A stretch of DNA of 64,000 bases from assembly GCF_001613265.1 (NCBI RefSeq), contig NZ_BDCA01000031.1:1-64000 (forward strand), in the 5' to 3' direction. The notes below the pieces were generated by a model. The model did no database searches, had not been told where the DNA came from, and was given only the letters and a program-made list of their open reading frames with translations. Source of the DNA: Nocardia vermiculata NBRC 100427 (GTDB lineage Bacteria > Actinomycetota > Actinomycetes > Mycobacteriales > Mycobacteriaceae). Positions 43,452 through 52,258 of the stretch are shown in pieces. The position numbers were made by a program, and so were the translations under genes. How positions within the stretch are numbered: position 1 is the first letter of the stretch; each line of letters begins with the position of its first letter.

Positions 43452-44735
43452 GTGAACGACCTGGAGTACACCGCACTAGCGCAGCAGTGGCGGCGCGCCT
43501 TGGCCCCTCTCGCCGGCTCCACCCCCTACACCGACGTGGACTTATCACTGCTGAGCAAGTTATTACGCGAGCTACGGGCGGGACTTGACGCTCCAACCTT
43601 CGACTACGCCGTCGGCTCGCGGGTGGGTGCTGCCCTGGTACGTGCCCAGCTCACCGATTCCTCCGTGCCCGCCGCCTCCGCGCAGGTCCTCTACGGGCTG
43701 GTCGACCACTGCGAACATCCCGAGGGCGGCCCCCGCCTGGCAGCGCTGCTCGCCGCGCTCGGTCAGGGACACCGCGATGCCTCGGCGCTGCAGCGCCCCA
43801 CTCAGTCCGAGTACGACAAGCGCTTCCGGATCGTCTTCGATCACGCGGCCATCGCCATCGCGGTCGGCGACACCAACGGCGCCCTGCTGGAAGCAAATCC
43901 CCACCTGGCGACGATGATCGGCGTATCGCCCGAGGAGCTGCACGGCATCTCGGTCTACGACTTCGCGCACCCCGACGATCAGAACGAGATCCGGCGGATG
44001 GTCTACGACAAGCTGGTCCCCGCCCGGGAGGGCACCGTCCGGATCGAGCGGCGACTGCTGCGCGCCGACGGCAGCGTCGGCTGGGCCTCCTTCGCCATCA
44101 CCTATGTCAAGGGTGCCGCCGACCAGCCGGACTATCTGCTCGCGATCGGCGAGGACATGACCGAACGGCATCAGCTGCAGGAGCAGCTGCACTATCAGGC
44201 CCGGCACGATGCGCTCACCGGCCTCCCCAATCGCCGATATCTGCTCGAGAAACTCAGTGAGGCCATCGCCGCGGCCGGGGACCACGACCGGATGGGACTG
44301 TGCTTCGCCGATCTCGACCAGTTCAAGGAGATCAACGATCACTACGGGCACGGAACCGGTGATCAGGTCCTGGCCACGGTCGGTCGCCGGCTGCTCGACA
44401 ATCTCTGCGGGATGGGCTGCATGGTGTCGCGGATCGGCGGCGACGAGTTCGTGATCATGGTGCCGCCCCCGGCCGGCAACGAGCGGGTCACCGAGATCGC
44501 CAACCGAGCACGCGGCGCCCTGACCGACCCCATCGTCGTCGGCGGGCACCGGCTGCCCATGTCGGCCAGCATCGGCGCCGTGATCACCCCGATCGTCGGC
44601 AGGGACCCGGAATGGCTGCTCGACGCCGCCGACACCACGCTGTACCACGCCAAATCCAATGCCAAGGGCGATTGGATCCTGCACACCGTGCACGCGGCGG
44701 ACGACAGCGACGACAACCGGGTCGGATTCTGCTGA
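43452..44735 (+). CDS. PAS-GGDEF diguanylate cyclase with TTA-rich start
   Basis: A 427-residue soluble protein: a helical N-terminal domain (about 1-115), a PAS domain (about 120-235, FRIVFDHAAIAIAVGD to LAIGEDMTER) and GGDEF (RIGGDEFVIM; FADLDQFKEINDHYGHGTGD). The cyclase site is intact and no RxxD inhibitory site is visible. Three of its first 38 codons are TTA (43542, 43560, 43563). Its N-terminal domain resembles that of the GGDEF-EAL protein at 24746 in position and helical make-up. It lies 139 bases after the terpene synthase on the same strand. Confidence 0.92.
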   Translation: MNDLEYTALAQQWRRALAPLAGSTPYTDVDLSLLSKLLRELRAGLDAPTFDYAVGSRVGAALVRAQLTDSSVPAASAQVLYGLVDHCEHPEGGPRLAALLAALGQGHRDASALQRPTQSEYDKRFRIVFDHAAIAIAVGDTNGALLEANPHLATMIGVSPEELHGISVYDFAHPDDQNEIRRMVYDKLVPAREGTVRIERRLLRADGSVGWASFAITYVKGAADQPDYLLAIGEDMTERHQLQEQLHYQARHDALTGLPNRRYLLEKLSEAIAAAGDHDRMGLCFADLDQFKEINDHYGHGTGDQVLATVGRRLLDNLCGMGCMVSRIGGDEFVIMVPPPAGNERVTEIANRARGALTDPIVVGGHRLPMSASIGAVITPIVGRDPEWLLDAADTTLYHAKSNAKGDWILHTVHAADDSDDNRVGFC

Positions 44736-44769
44736 AACACAGCGACGCCCGCGACCCGGCGCGGTGTTC

Positions 44770-45183
44770 TCAGTCGGTGCAGAGCTCCAATTCGATGCCG
44801 CTGCCGCGGCGGACGGTGTTGTAGATCGGGCAGGTTTCGGTGAACCGCGCGACCAACGTCTCGGCGACGGTGCGGTCGACGCCGTGTACCCATACCGTGA
44901 CCCGAGTGTGGTCGTAACGGGTCGGATCGGCGACACCACGCACATGCGTGGCGCTGACCCGGACGCCGGAGACCGTATACCCGGATTCGGTCGCCGTGGC
45001 CTCGATATTCGCCATCGCACAGGAGACCAGCGCCGAGAGCAGCAATTCTCCGGCCCGAATGGATTCGCCGGGCCCGAAGCGGGAGTCGGTGATCACATGG
45101 TTGGTACGAGCATCGAGGACGAACCGGCCCGGCACGCCGGCGATGGTGTGTCCCGAAACCGTCGCGGTATTCGCTTCGCTCAC
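44770..45183 (-). CDS. OsmC-family protein
   Basis: A 137-residue OsmC/Ohr-fold protein. The region LLLSALVSCAMANIEATA carries the conserved peroxidatic-type Cys in the central helix; the second Cys is in FTETCPIYNTVRRG. Such proteins reduce organic hydroperoxides or act on small thiol compounds. The GTG start overlaps the stop of the monooxygenase gene upstream (GTGA), so it is the last gene of the importer-monooxygenase operon and may remove a peroxide or sulfur by-product. Confidence 0.88.
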   Translation of the reverse strand: MSEANTATVSGHTIAGVPGRFVLDARTNHVITDSRFGPGESIRAGELLLSALVSCAMANIEATATESGYTVSGVRVSATHVRGVADPTRYDHTRVTVWVHGVDRTVAETLVARFTETCPIYNTVRRGSGIELELCTD

Positions 45184-46544
45184 AACGCCACCCGCCCGGA
45201 CAGCGGTGCGCGGTGGACCCACTCGCCGGACTCCGGACGGTTCAGGCCCAGATTCTCGCGCAGTGTCCGCCCCTCGTACTCGGTGCGGAACAAGCCACGC
45301 CGCTGCAGTTCCGGGACCACCTGACGGGTGAATTCCTCGAAACCGCCCGGCTGATACGGCGCTTGGACGGTGAAACCGTCGCACGCACCGGCGGTGAACC
45401 ATTCCTCGAGACCGTCGGCGACTTCGGCGGCGGTCCCGACGAAGCCGCCCTCGACCCGACCGCCGTACTGTTTGCCGAGTTCACGCAGCGTCAGCCCATC
45501 ACGCTCGGTGATCTCGCGAACCTCGCGGTAATGCCCTTCCACGCCGGGCACCTGCACTTCCGGCAGCCGCTCGTCGAGTGGAAAGGTCGACAGGTCGACA
45601 TCGAGATGGTAAGCGAGCGTAGATAATCCACCCAGTGGCGGCACCAGCTCGTAGAGCTCGTCGTGCAGGCGGCGGGCATTCTCGGTGGTGGTGCCGATGA
45701 CCGGTGCGATCGACGGGAGGATCTTGATCTGCTGCGGATCGCGGCCGTGCGCGGCGGCCCGCTCCTTGATCTCGGTGTAGAAGGCTTGCGCGGATTCGAG
45801 CGAGGCGTGACTGCAGAATATGACGTCGGACCAGCGAGCCGCGAAATCCTTGCCTTTCGCGGAGGCGCCGGCCTGGATCAGCACCGGATAACCCTGCGGT
45901 GGGCGTGGCACGTTGAGCGGCCCCCGAACGGTGAAGAATTCACCGTCGTGGTCGACCGCATGTACCTGCTCCGGATCGGCGAACAGCGGCGTCGCGGCAT
46001 CCAGAACCAGCGCGTCCTCATCCCAGCTGTCCCAGAGTTTTCCGGCGACCTCCAGGAACTCGTCGGCCCGTTCGTAACGGAGCTCGCGCGGAAACTGGCT
46101 GTCGCGGCTGAAGTTACGCGCTTCGGCTTCCTGGAACGAGGTGACGATATTCCATGCGGCGCGCCCGGCGGTCAGGTGATCGAGCGTGGCGAAGGAACGG
46201 GCCACGGTGTACGGCTGCGCGTAGGTGGTCGACACCGTTGCGGCGAGTCCGAGCCGATCGGTGACCGCCCCCATCGACGAGAGCACGTGCAGTGGATCCA
46301 GACGCAGGGATCCCAGCGCGCCGTTGCGGAGCTGAGCATCGGTACTTCCGCCGAATCGGTCCGGCACCGACAGGATGTCGGCGAAGAAGGCGAGGTCGAA
46401 GCGCCCCGCCTCGAGGGTGCGGGCGATGTGCTGGTAGTAGTCGGCGCTGAGCCACCCCGGCACCGAGGAGGGGTAGCGCCAACCTCCCGGACGTCCCGGC
46501 CCGGCGGTCACGAAGGCGGCAAGGTGCATCTGTGAATTCGACAT
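45180..46544 (-). CDS. FMN-dependent monooxygenase, NtaA/SnaA/DszA type
   Basis: A 454-residue flavin-dependent monooxygenase of the luciferase-like family. It starts MHLAAFVTAGPG, has FDLAFFADILSVPDRF, TVSTTYAQPYTVARSFATLDHLTAGR in pieces and AAWNIVTSFQEAEARNF, the signature of the NtaA/DszA branch that oxidises sulfones, sulfonates or aminopolycarboxylates with FMNH2 from a separate reductase. It is preceded, 14 bases away, by an ABC binding-protein gene and overlaps the OsmC gene. The set reads as uptake and oxygenation of an organosulfur or related compound. Confidence 0.93.
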   Translation of the reverse strand: MSNSQMHLAAFVTAGPGRPGGWRYPSSVPGWLSADYYQHIARTLEAGRFDLAFFADILSVPDRFGGSTDAQLRNGALGSLRLDPLHVLSSMGAVTDRLGLAATVSTTYAQPYTVARSFATLDHLTAGRAAWNIVTSFQEAEARNFSRDSQFPRELRYERADEFLEVAGKLWDSWDEDALVLDAATPLFADPEQVHAVDHDGEFFTVRGPLNVPRPPQGYPVLIQAGASAKGKDFAARWSDVIFCSHASLESAQAFYTEIKERAAAHGRDPQQIKILPSIAPVIGTTTENARRLHDELYELVPPLGGLSTLAYHLDVDLSTFPLDERLPEVQVPGVEGHYREVREITERDGLTLRELGKQYGGRVEGGFVGTAAEVADGLEEWFTAGACDGFTVQAPYQPGGFEEFTRQVVPELQRRGLFRTEYEGRTLRENLGLNRPESGEWVHRAPLSGRVAL

Positions 46545-46558
46545 GGCTGGGTCGCAAT

Positions 46559-47629
46559 CTATTTCGAGAGTTCCTGGTCGATGATCTTGTTGATCTCGTC
46601 GAATCGTGAGTCCTGCAGCCAGGTCGTCACGTCGACGCGTTCGGGATAGACGCCGAGCCGGTGGAAGTTGTCGGCGAGGTCCTGGGTGCCGGCGATGGCG
46701 TCGGCGCTGACCGAGGTGAACGAGCCGGCGCCCGAGTACGACAGCCGACGGCTCTCGATCAGGTCGCGGTACACCTGGGCCTCGAGCGCGCTGTCACCGA
46801 AGCCGCCGAGGCGGGTGAAGGCGTCGACGGCGCGTTGCGGATCGTCGTCGATCCAGCGCTGCGCGTCGCGCACGGTCCGCACCAGCGTCGCGGCCTGCTG
46901 TGGATGGTTGTTCGCGAACGATTCGCTCGCGACGAAGAAGGCGTAGTCGTAGGTTCGCACACCCGGCAGCGTCGCGGCGTTGTGTTTGCGGCGGGCCAGC
47001 TCCGCGCTGGGTTGCCAGGTGATCCAGGCGTCGACCTTGCCCTGCGCGAACGCGGCCTCGGCATCGGCCGCGGTGAGGTTCGCGTAGTCGACATCGTCGA
47101 TCGACAGGCCGGCGGTGTCGAGATACTTGATCAGACTGTAGGTTCCGGTGGTGCCGCGCTGATCGGCGACGCGGCGACCTTTCAGATCCGCGGCCGACTT
47201 GATCGGTGACCCCTGGGGAACCAGGATGTCGACTTCGTTCGCCGGTAGCGGATAGGCCACCAGCGGGACGATCGGAACACCGCCGCCGATGGCGTAGATG
47301 ACAGCGGTGGCGGTGGCGAAGGTGAAATCGACGCTGTGAGCCTTGATCGCCTCCATCACCGGGAGTGAGGCCGGAAATCCGGTGGGCCACTCGAGCGGGA
47401 TGCCGCCGAGCTCGGCGGCCGGATCGATGTCGCTGAGCTTGTTGCGCAGGACGGTGCCGGGCTCGGCTCGACCGTCACCGATCAACGCGTAGCGGACTCG
47501 CCGCAGCGGCCCGTCGTCCGGTTCGGCGGTCGCGCATCCGGCCACCGCGAGGGCGGACAGACCGAGCAGCCCGGCACCGGCGGCGACGAATCCGCGTCTG
47601 TTCAGGGTGCGTGGTGGGGGTGAGGACAT
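46559..47629 (-). CDS. ABC transporter substrate-binding lipoprotein (SsuA-like)
   Basis: A 356-residue exported binding protein. The signal has twin arginines (NRRGFVAAG) and a lipobox (AVAGC, Cys near residue 32), so it is probably a Tat-exported lipoprotein. The mature part follows the aliphatic-sulfonate/taurine/nitrate-binding fold: LPVMEAIKAHSVDFTFATA, LVPQGSPIKSAADLKGRRVADQRGTT in pieces and FAQGKVDAWITWQPSAELA. It is encoded between the ATPase and monooxygenase genes of the same operon. Confidence 0.93.
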   Translation of the reverse strand: MSSPPPRTLNRRGFVAAGAGLLGLSALAVAGCATAEPDDGPLRRVRYALIGDGRAEPGTVLRNKLSDIDPAAELGGIPLEWPTGFPASLPVMEAIKAHSVDFTFATATAVIYAIGGGVPIVPLVAYPLPANEVDILVPQGSPIKSAADLKGRRVADQRGTTGTYSLIKYLDTAGLSIDDVDYANLTAADAEAAFAQGKVDAWITWQPSAELARRKHNAATLPGVRTYDYAFFVASESFANNHPQQAATLVRTVRDAQRWIDDDPQRAVDAFTRLGGFGDSALEAQVYRDLIESRRLSYSGAGSFTSVSADAIAGTQDLADNFHRLGVYPERVDVTTWLQDSRFDEINKIIDQELSK

Positions 47630-47653
47630 GGAAAACCTTCCGATTCGAGGGGA

Positions 47654-48385
47654 TCAGGCATGCACGGCCCGGTCGGCGGCGAGCAGCGCATCGAGCAGAT
47701 CGGCCTTGCGGACAGCCGATTCGGCACTGCCGTGCAAGCGCGGCCGGGGTTCGTCGATGCGCAGCTCGCGGGTGATTCCGGAGCCGGTCAGCAGGAGGAC
47801 GCGGTCGGAGAGGATCAGGCTCTCCTCGACGTCGTGGGTGACCAGGACGACGGTGCGTGGATGTTCGGCCAATAGCCGCTCGAGCAGCTGCTGCATGGTG
47901 ACGCGGGTGATGGCGTCCAGCGCGCCGAAAGGTTCGTCGAGCAACAACACCTCGGGCTGATGCAGCAGCGCGCGGGCCAGGGCGACCCGTTGCCGCTGAC
48001 CGCCCGACAACTCCCGCGGCCAGTCCCGTTCGCGCCCCGCCAAGCCCACCGCCTGCAGCAGTTCCACGGCGCGTTCGCGCCGACCTCGCATGCCGAGCTG
48101 GACGTTGTCGACAACGGTGCGCCAGGGCAGCAGCCGGTCCTCCTGGAACATCATGCGCGAGCGCACCCCGTCCCCGGTGGTCGAGCGCACCCGGCCCGTT
48201 GTGGGTTGTTCGATCCCCGCGAGAAGTCGCAGCAGCGTCGACTTTCCGACACCACTGGGACCGAGGACGGTCACGAACTCACCGGGTTCGATGGTGAGAT
48301 CGATACCGTCGAGGATCGGCCGGTCCCGATAACGGTGGCCGACGCCGGACAGTTCCAGACCGGCACCCGGGCGTGGGTCGTTCAT
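47654..48385 (-). CDS. ABC transporter ATP-binding protein (SsuB-like)
   Basis: A 243-residue importer ATPase. Walker A is GPSGVGKST, the signature LSGGQRQRVALARAL, Walker B LLLDEPFGALDA and the switch His is in VLVTHDVEES. This is the nitrate/sulfonate/taurine type. The start overlaps the stop of the permease gene (ATGA). With the permease and binding protein it forms an importer for the monooxygenase substrate. Confidence 0.94.
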   Translation of the reverse strand: MNDPRPGAGLELSGVGHRYRDRPILDGIDLTIEPGEFVTVLGPSGVGKSTLLRLLAGIEQPTTGRVRSTTGDGVRSRMMFQEDRLLPWRTVVDNVQLGMRGRRERAVELLQAVGLAGRERDWPRELSGGQRQRVALARALLHQPEVLLLDEPFGALDAITRVTMQQLLERLLAEHPRTVVLVTHDVEESLILSDRVLLLTGSGITRELRIDEPRPRLHGSAESAVRKADLLDALLAADRAVHA

Positions 48386-49218
48386 CGCGTGCTTTCCTTG
48401 CCGTAGTTGGTGTTCCAGCGCAACACTCGCCGTTCCATCAGCCGGACCAACTGATCGGCGATCAGCCCGGCCAGTGCGTAGAGCACGATCGCCAGCACGA
48501 TCCGGTCGTTGCGCAACAGGTCACGGCCGTTCTGGGCGAGGTAGCCGATTCCGTCGCTGGTGGCGATCGTTTCCCCGACCACCAGGGTCAGCCAGGCGAC
48601 GCCGAGGGCGTACCGGATTCCGGTGAGGATCATCGGCATCGCCCCGGGGATCACGATCTCGCGCAGCAGGCCGGGATAGCCGAGGCCGTAGGAACGCCCG
48701 AGCTGCACCAGTTTCGGGTCGACCGATCTGATTCCGGAAACCGTGTTGAGATATACGGGGAACACGACTCCAAGGGCCACCAGAATGATCTTGGGCAATT
48801 CGTCGATACCGAACGCGGCGATCAGGAGCGGCACCATCGCCAGATGTGGGACGGCTCGCAGCATCTGGACACTGCGATCCACCAGTGCTTCGCCGATGCG
48901 CGACAGCCCCACCAGGAATCCCAGCGTGAGTCCCAGCGCCGCACCGATGCCGAAGCCGAGGGCGACCCGGCGGATACTGGCGCCAAGGTAGCGAGTGAGT
49001 TCGCCGGTCTCCCAGAGGTTTCCGGCAGTGTCGAGGATTTTGCTGGGCGGCGGCAGAATTTCGGCCGCGAGGATGCCGTTGGTCGAACCCCACTGCCAGC
49101 CGATGAGGAGCAGCACCGGAACCACCCAGGGCAGCAGGGTGGTGAGCGGGAGCCGGCGGCGCACGGCTACCACGGTGCGCTGCGGCCGGGTGACGGGGAC
49201 GGTCGATATGTCAGACAC
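48382..49218 (-). CDS. ABC transporter permease (SsuC-like)
   Basis: A 278-residue permease with about six membrane helices and the EAA-type loop in GRSYGLGYPGLLREIVIPGAMPMILTG. The order permease-ATPase-binding protein-monooxygenase-OsmC on one strand defines the operon. The GTG at 49218 has GAGGGG 10 bases upstream; the frame is open further but only across the intergenic region. The operator at 49317-49334 lies upstream, facing the divergent GntR gene. Confidence 0.92.
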   Translation of the reverse strand: MSDISTVPVTRPQRTVVAVRRRLPLTTLLPWVVPVLLLIGWQWGSTNGILAAEILPPPSKILDTAGNLWETGELTRYLGASIRRVALGFGIGAALGLTLGFLVGLSRIGEALVDRSVQMLRAVPHLAMVPLLIAAFGIDELPKIILVALGVVFPVYLNTVSGIRSVDPKLVQLGRSYGLGYPGLLREIVIPGAMPMILTGIRYALGVAWLTLVVGETIATSDGIGYLAQNGRDLLRNDRIVLAIVLYALAGLIADQLVRLMERRVLRWNTNYGKESTR

Positions 49219-49316
49219 GATTGCGTCCCCTCGGCGCCCGAGTGGGTAGATACATGGCTCTCCTCGCAGGTCGATGGGTACGAGCAGAACCATGTCAGCT
49301 TCGGATGCAAATGGCG

Positions 49317-49334
49317 CCAGTTGTATACAGCTGG
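49317..49334. promoter_or_regulatory. GntR-type operator CCAGTTGTATACAGCTGG
   Basis: An 18-bp near-palindrome centred on TGTATACA, the core often bound by FadR-type GntR regulators. It lies between the divergent permease and GntR genes, 71 bases before the GntR start, so it probably lets the regulator control both directions. Confidence 0.6.
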
Positions 49335-49404
49335 ATTTGAACTCTTTGCACACCGCACCGCGGCCTGGTACTCGTTGGAGAACGCAATCGAAGGGAGTGG
49401 GCCG

Positions 49405-50028
49405 ATGCGCACCGAGTCGTCGCCGTACCAGCAACTGCGCGAACGCATCACGGGCCGGATCTACCCGCCGGGCACGATGCTCCTCCCGGCAACGGTGGGC
49501 GCCGAACTCGGCGTATCCAGGACGCCGGTCCGCGAGGCACTGCACCGCCTCGACTACGAAGGTCTGGTCGTGCAGGCGCCCCGCGGCTATCGCGTCCGCG
49601 AGCGCACCCCGGAAGAACTACTCGAGATCTGCGATGCCCGCATCGTCCTGGAGTCGGCGGTCGCTTTCTCTGCCGCGACCAGCCGGTCCGAAATCGATCT
49701 TGCCCGCCTCACCAGAATGTTCGACACCGCTGTTGCGGAACCCGATCCCGAGGCCGGCCTGCGCCTCCACAGTGACTGGCACCATGCGCTGCGGGCGGCC
49801 GCGCACAACCGGACCGTCGAGGAACTGATGGATCGGCTAGACGCCCAGATGGCGGTCTACGAAACCGACCGATCCCAGGCTCCGGAGAACCTGGCGCAGA
49901 TCGAGAACGAACACCGCGACATCCTGGACGCGGTCCTGGCCGGCGACGCCGAACGCGCCCGCACCACGATGATCGCCCATCAGGTGCGCACCCGCGATAT
50001 TCGCATCGCCGCGGCGGCCGCCCGATAA
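49405..50028 (+). CDS. GntR-family regulator (FadR/FCD type)
   Basis: A 207-residue GntR regulator with an N-terminal winged helix (SPYQQLRERITGRIYPPGT, GVSRTPVREALHRLDYEGLV) and an all-helical FCD domain whose metal/ligand residues are seen in HSDWHHAL, QIENEHRDILDA and HQVRTRD. The ATG at 49405 follows AAGGGAG. The divergent importer-monooxygenase operon and the shared palindrome make it the likely substrate-responsive repressor of that operon. It ends 16 bases from the convergent P450 gene. Confidence 0.93.
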   Translation: MRTESSPYQQLRERITGRIYPPGTMLLPATVGAELGVSRTPVREALHRLDYEGLVVQAPRGYRVRERTPEELLEICDARIVLESAVAFSAATSRSEIDLARLTRMFDTAVAEPDPEAGLRLHSDWHHALRAAAHNRTVEELMDRLDAQMAVYETDRSQAPENLAQIENEHRDILDAVLAGDAERARTTMIAHQVRTRDIRIAAAAAR

Positions 50029-50044
50029 CCGAGCGCCGCAACGG

Positions 50045-51289
50045 TCAGTAGGCGACGGGGGCCGGGCCCGTGCCGCGAATGGTGACGGGCATGTGGCGGA
50101 CTCCCGCGTGTTTGTTGCTGCGGACGTACTCGATCGGGCCGTCCGGAGTGATCGTTTCGACGCGATCGAGCAGCACATCGAACATGACACGCATCTCCAT
50201 GCGAGCCAGCGAGGCCCCCAGGCAGAAATGCACACCACGTCCGAATGCCAGGTGCGGGTTCGGGTTTCGGCCGATATCGAAGGTGTGCGGTTCGGTGAAC
50301 ACCTGCTCGTCGCGGTTGGCCGACGCCCACCAGAGCGTGACCTTGTCGCCGGCCGCGATCCGGTGCCCGCCGACCTCCACGTCCCGGGTGGCGGTACGCC
50401 GGTTGTACGGGGTCGAGGAGGCCCAGCGCAGCATCTCCTCGACCGCGCCCGGGAGCAGTGTCCGGTCCTGTTGCAGCCGCCGCCACAACTCGGGGTCCCC
50501 GCTGAGCGCGGCGGTCCCCTGGGCGATCGAGTTGCGGGTGGTCTCGCTGCCGGCGGCGACGATCAAACTCAGGAACAGGCGCTGCTCGGCCTCGGTCAAC
50601 GGCTCGTCGTCGACGAGGGCGTGGGTGACGATGGACAGCAGGTCCGCACCCGGCTCGGCGCGCTTACGTTCCAGCAGCTCCGCCCCGTAGACGAACATCC
50701 GCGCCTGTGCCTGCGCGAGACGATCGTCGATCTCGCCGACCTCCCGGTCCTCGTAGTCGAGGGTCACATTCGCCCAGTTCATCAGCTCGTGCCGGTCGGC
50801 CTGCGGCACACCCGCCAGCTCGGCCACCGCCTGCAACGGCAGCTCCGCTGCCACATCGGTCAGGAAATCGCAGTCCCGCTTCGCGACCGCCGCATCGACG
50901 ATCGCGATCGAGCGCTGCCGCAGATCGTCCTCGATCCGCCGCAGCGCGCGCGGCGTGGTGCTGGGGGCGAGCAACCGGCGGATCTTCGCGTGCCGGGGAT
51001 CGTCCATCATGTTCAGCAGTGCGCCGACCGTCCCCAGCGGCATATCTTCGAGCGTGGTGCCGCCCCCGTCCCGGTCGCCACCTGTTTCCGAGGAGAAGGT
51101 GTCACCGGAGGTGGCTGCGGCGATGATATCGCCGTAGCGGCTGAGCACCCAGAATCCTTCCCCGCCCGGGCTGTGCGCGGTGGGCGGGTGAAACCACACC
51201 GGTGCTTCCCGTCGTAACCGGTCGAAGACGTGATGGGGGAATCCGCTGGTGAACCGGTTCAGGTCGGTGAGGTCGATATCGTCGAACAT
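50045..51289 (-). CDS. Cytochrome P450
   Basis: A 414-residue soluble bacterial P450. The heme-binding loop is FGRGVHFCLGASLARME with the proximal Cys, the I-helix has AAGSETTRN, the K-helix ExxR is EEMLRW, and the substrate-side segment TPYNRRTATRD follows. The family is close to actinobacterial steroid/fatty-acid P450s such as CYP124/125/142 by these motifs, though the subfamily is not assigned. The ATG at 51289 has an exact GAGGAGG. No ferredoxin gene is adjacent. It is the last gene of an MFS-TetR-hydrolase-P450 series. Confidence 0.95.
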   Translation of the reverse strand: MFDDIDLTDLNRFTSGFPHHVFDRLRREAPVWFHPPTAHSPGGEGFWVLSRYGDIIAAATSGDTFSSETGGDRDGGGTTLEDMPLGTVGALLNMMDDPRHAKIRRLLAPSTTPRALRRIEDDLRQRSIAIVDAAVAKRDCDFLTDVAAELPLQAVAELAGVPQADRHELMNWANVTLDYEDREVGEIDDRLAQAQARMFVYGAELLERKRAEPGADLLSIVTHALVDDEPLTEAEQRLFLSLIVAAGSETTRNSIAQGTAALSGDPELWRRLQQDRTLLPGAVEEMLRWASSTPYNRRTATRDVEVGGHRIAAGDKVTLWWASANRDEQVFTEPHTFDIGRNPNPHLAFGRGVHFCLGASLARMEMRVMFDVLLDRVETITPDGPIEYVRSNKHAGVRHMPVTIRGTGPAPVAY

Positions 51290-51364
51290 GGAGCCTCCTC
51301 GCCGTGCCGCCCAACGGTATTCGCCGTGGTCGAGGACGGTCAACAGCCGAGGTGGAGATGCTGC

Positions 51365-52234
51365 CTAAGGGTTCGCGTCGAGGACCTCGTGCAGGCGCCG
51401 GGCGAAGGCTTCGGGCTGTCCCGCGTAGCCGGCGTCTCCACCGACGAAACCGCTGTGGTGGCTGGGGAACACGACCGCTTCGTGCCCCAGCAGGGCAGCG
51501 GTGGCCTCGGCGGTACGTCCGGTGAGCACTCCGGCGGACTCGGTGCCGACCGCGATCAGCACCCGGGTCGGCGCCGCGGTGAGGGCGGCGATATCCGGAC
51601 GGTAGTCCACGACCGCCCGAGAGCGGTCCGACAGCAGCGGATCGTCGCGGTGGCCGTCGTCCTCGGTGGGCATCCCGAACACACCGGGATCCGGTGCCGG
51701 CTGTGCGAAGTACCCCTCGTCGAATTCGCCCTGCCACGACGTCATGGCGATGAACGCCGCCATCCCCGCCCCGAACCCCTTGGCCTCGTAGGCTTCCCGA
51801 ACCCCGGCAAACGCCCGCGCGGCCGCCGCGGCATCGGGCAATACCCCGGTGATAGGCGGTTCATGAGCGACCAGGACGGATACATCGCCAGGATGCGCCG
51901 CCACCAGGGCCAGCGCCGTCACCGCCCCACCGCTACTGGCGAATACCTCCACCGGCCCGCCGACGACCCCGATCAGCGCATGGAGATCCTCCGCCTGCAC
52001 CACCGGTGAGTTGTCGGTGCGCCCATCCTTACGCACACTGCGCCCGAGCCCCCGCGGGTCGTAGGTGAGCACAGTCCGGTCCGGAAAATACTCCGCCAGG
52101 GTGGCGAAACCACCGGCATCCATCGGCTGACCCACCATGAGCAGCGGCGGACGGCCGACGCTGGGCAAGGGGCCGCGCACATCGTAGACGAGGTCGGCTT
52201 CAGCGGTTTCGAGTGTATGTGTCTGCATGCTCAT
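51365..52234 (-). CDS. Alpha/beta hydrolase
   Basis: A 289-residue alpha/beta hydrolase. The oxyanion segment is PPLLMVGQPMDAGG, RTVLTYDPRGLGRS gives strand 4, the nucleophile elbow reads FASSGGAV (Ser in a GxSxG-like turn with Ala first), and the catalytic His is probably in FPSHHSGF near the C-terminus. The substrate is unknown; esters or small xenobiotics are typical. It lies between the TetR and P450 genes on the same strand with short gaps. Confidence 0.9.
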   Translation of the reverse strand: MSMQTHTLETAEADLVYDVRGPLPSVGRPPLLMVGQPMDAGGFATLAEYFPDRTVLTYDPRGLGRSVRKDGRTDNSPVVQAEDLHALIGVVGGPVEVFASSGGAVTALALVAAHPGDVSVLVAHEPPITGVLPDAAAAARAFAGVREAYEAKGFGAGMAAFIAMTSWQGEFDEGYFAQPAPDPGVFGMPTEDDGHRDDPLLSDRSRAVVDYRPDIAALTAAPTRVLIAVGTESAGVLTGRTAEATAALLGHEAVVFPSHHSGFVGGDAGYAGQPEAFARRLHEVLDANP

Positions 52235-52258
52235 CGTGACGGGGCGCCGCCCGAAAAC

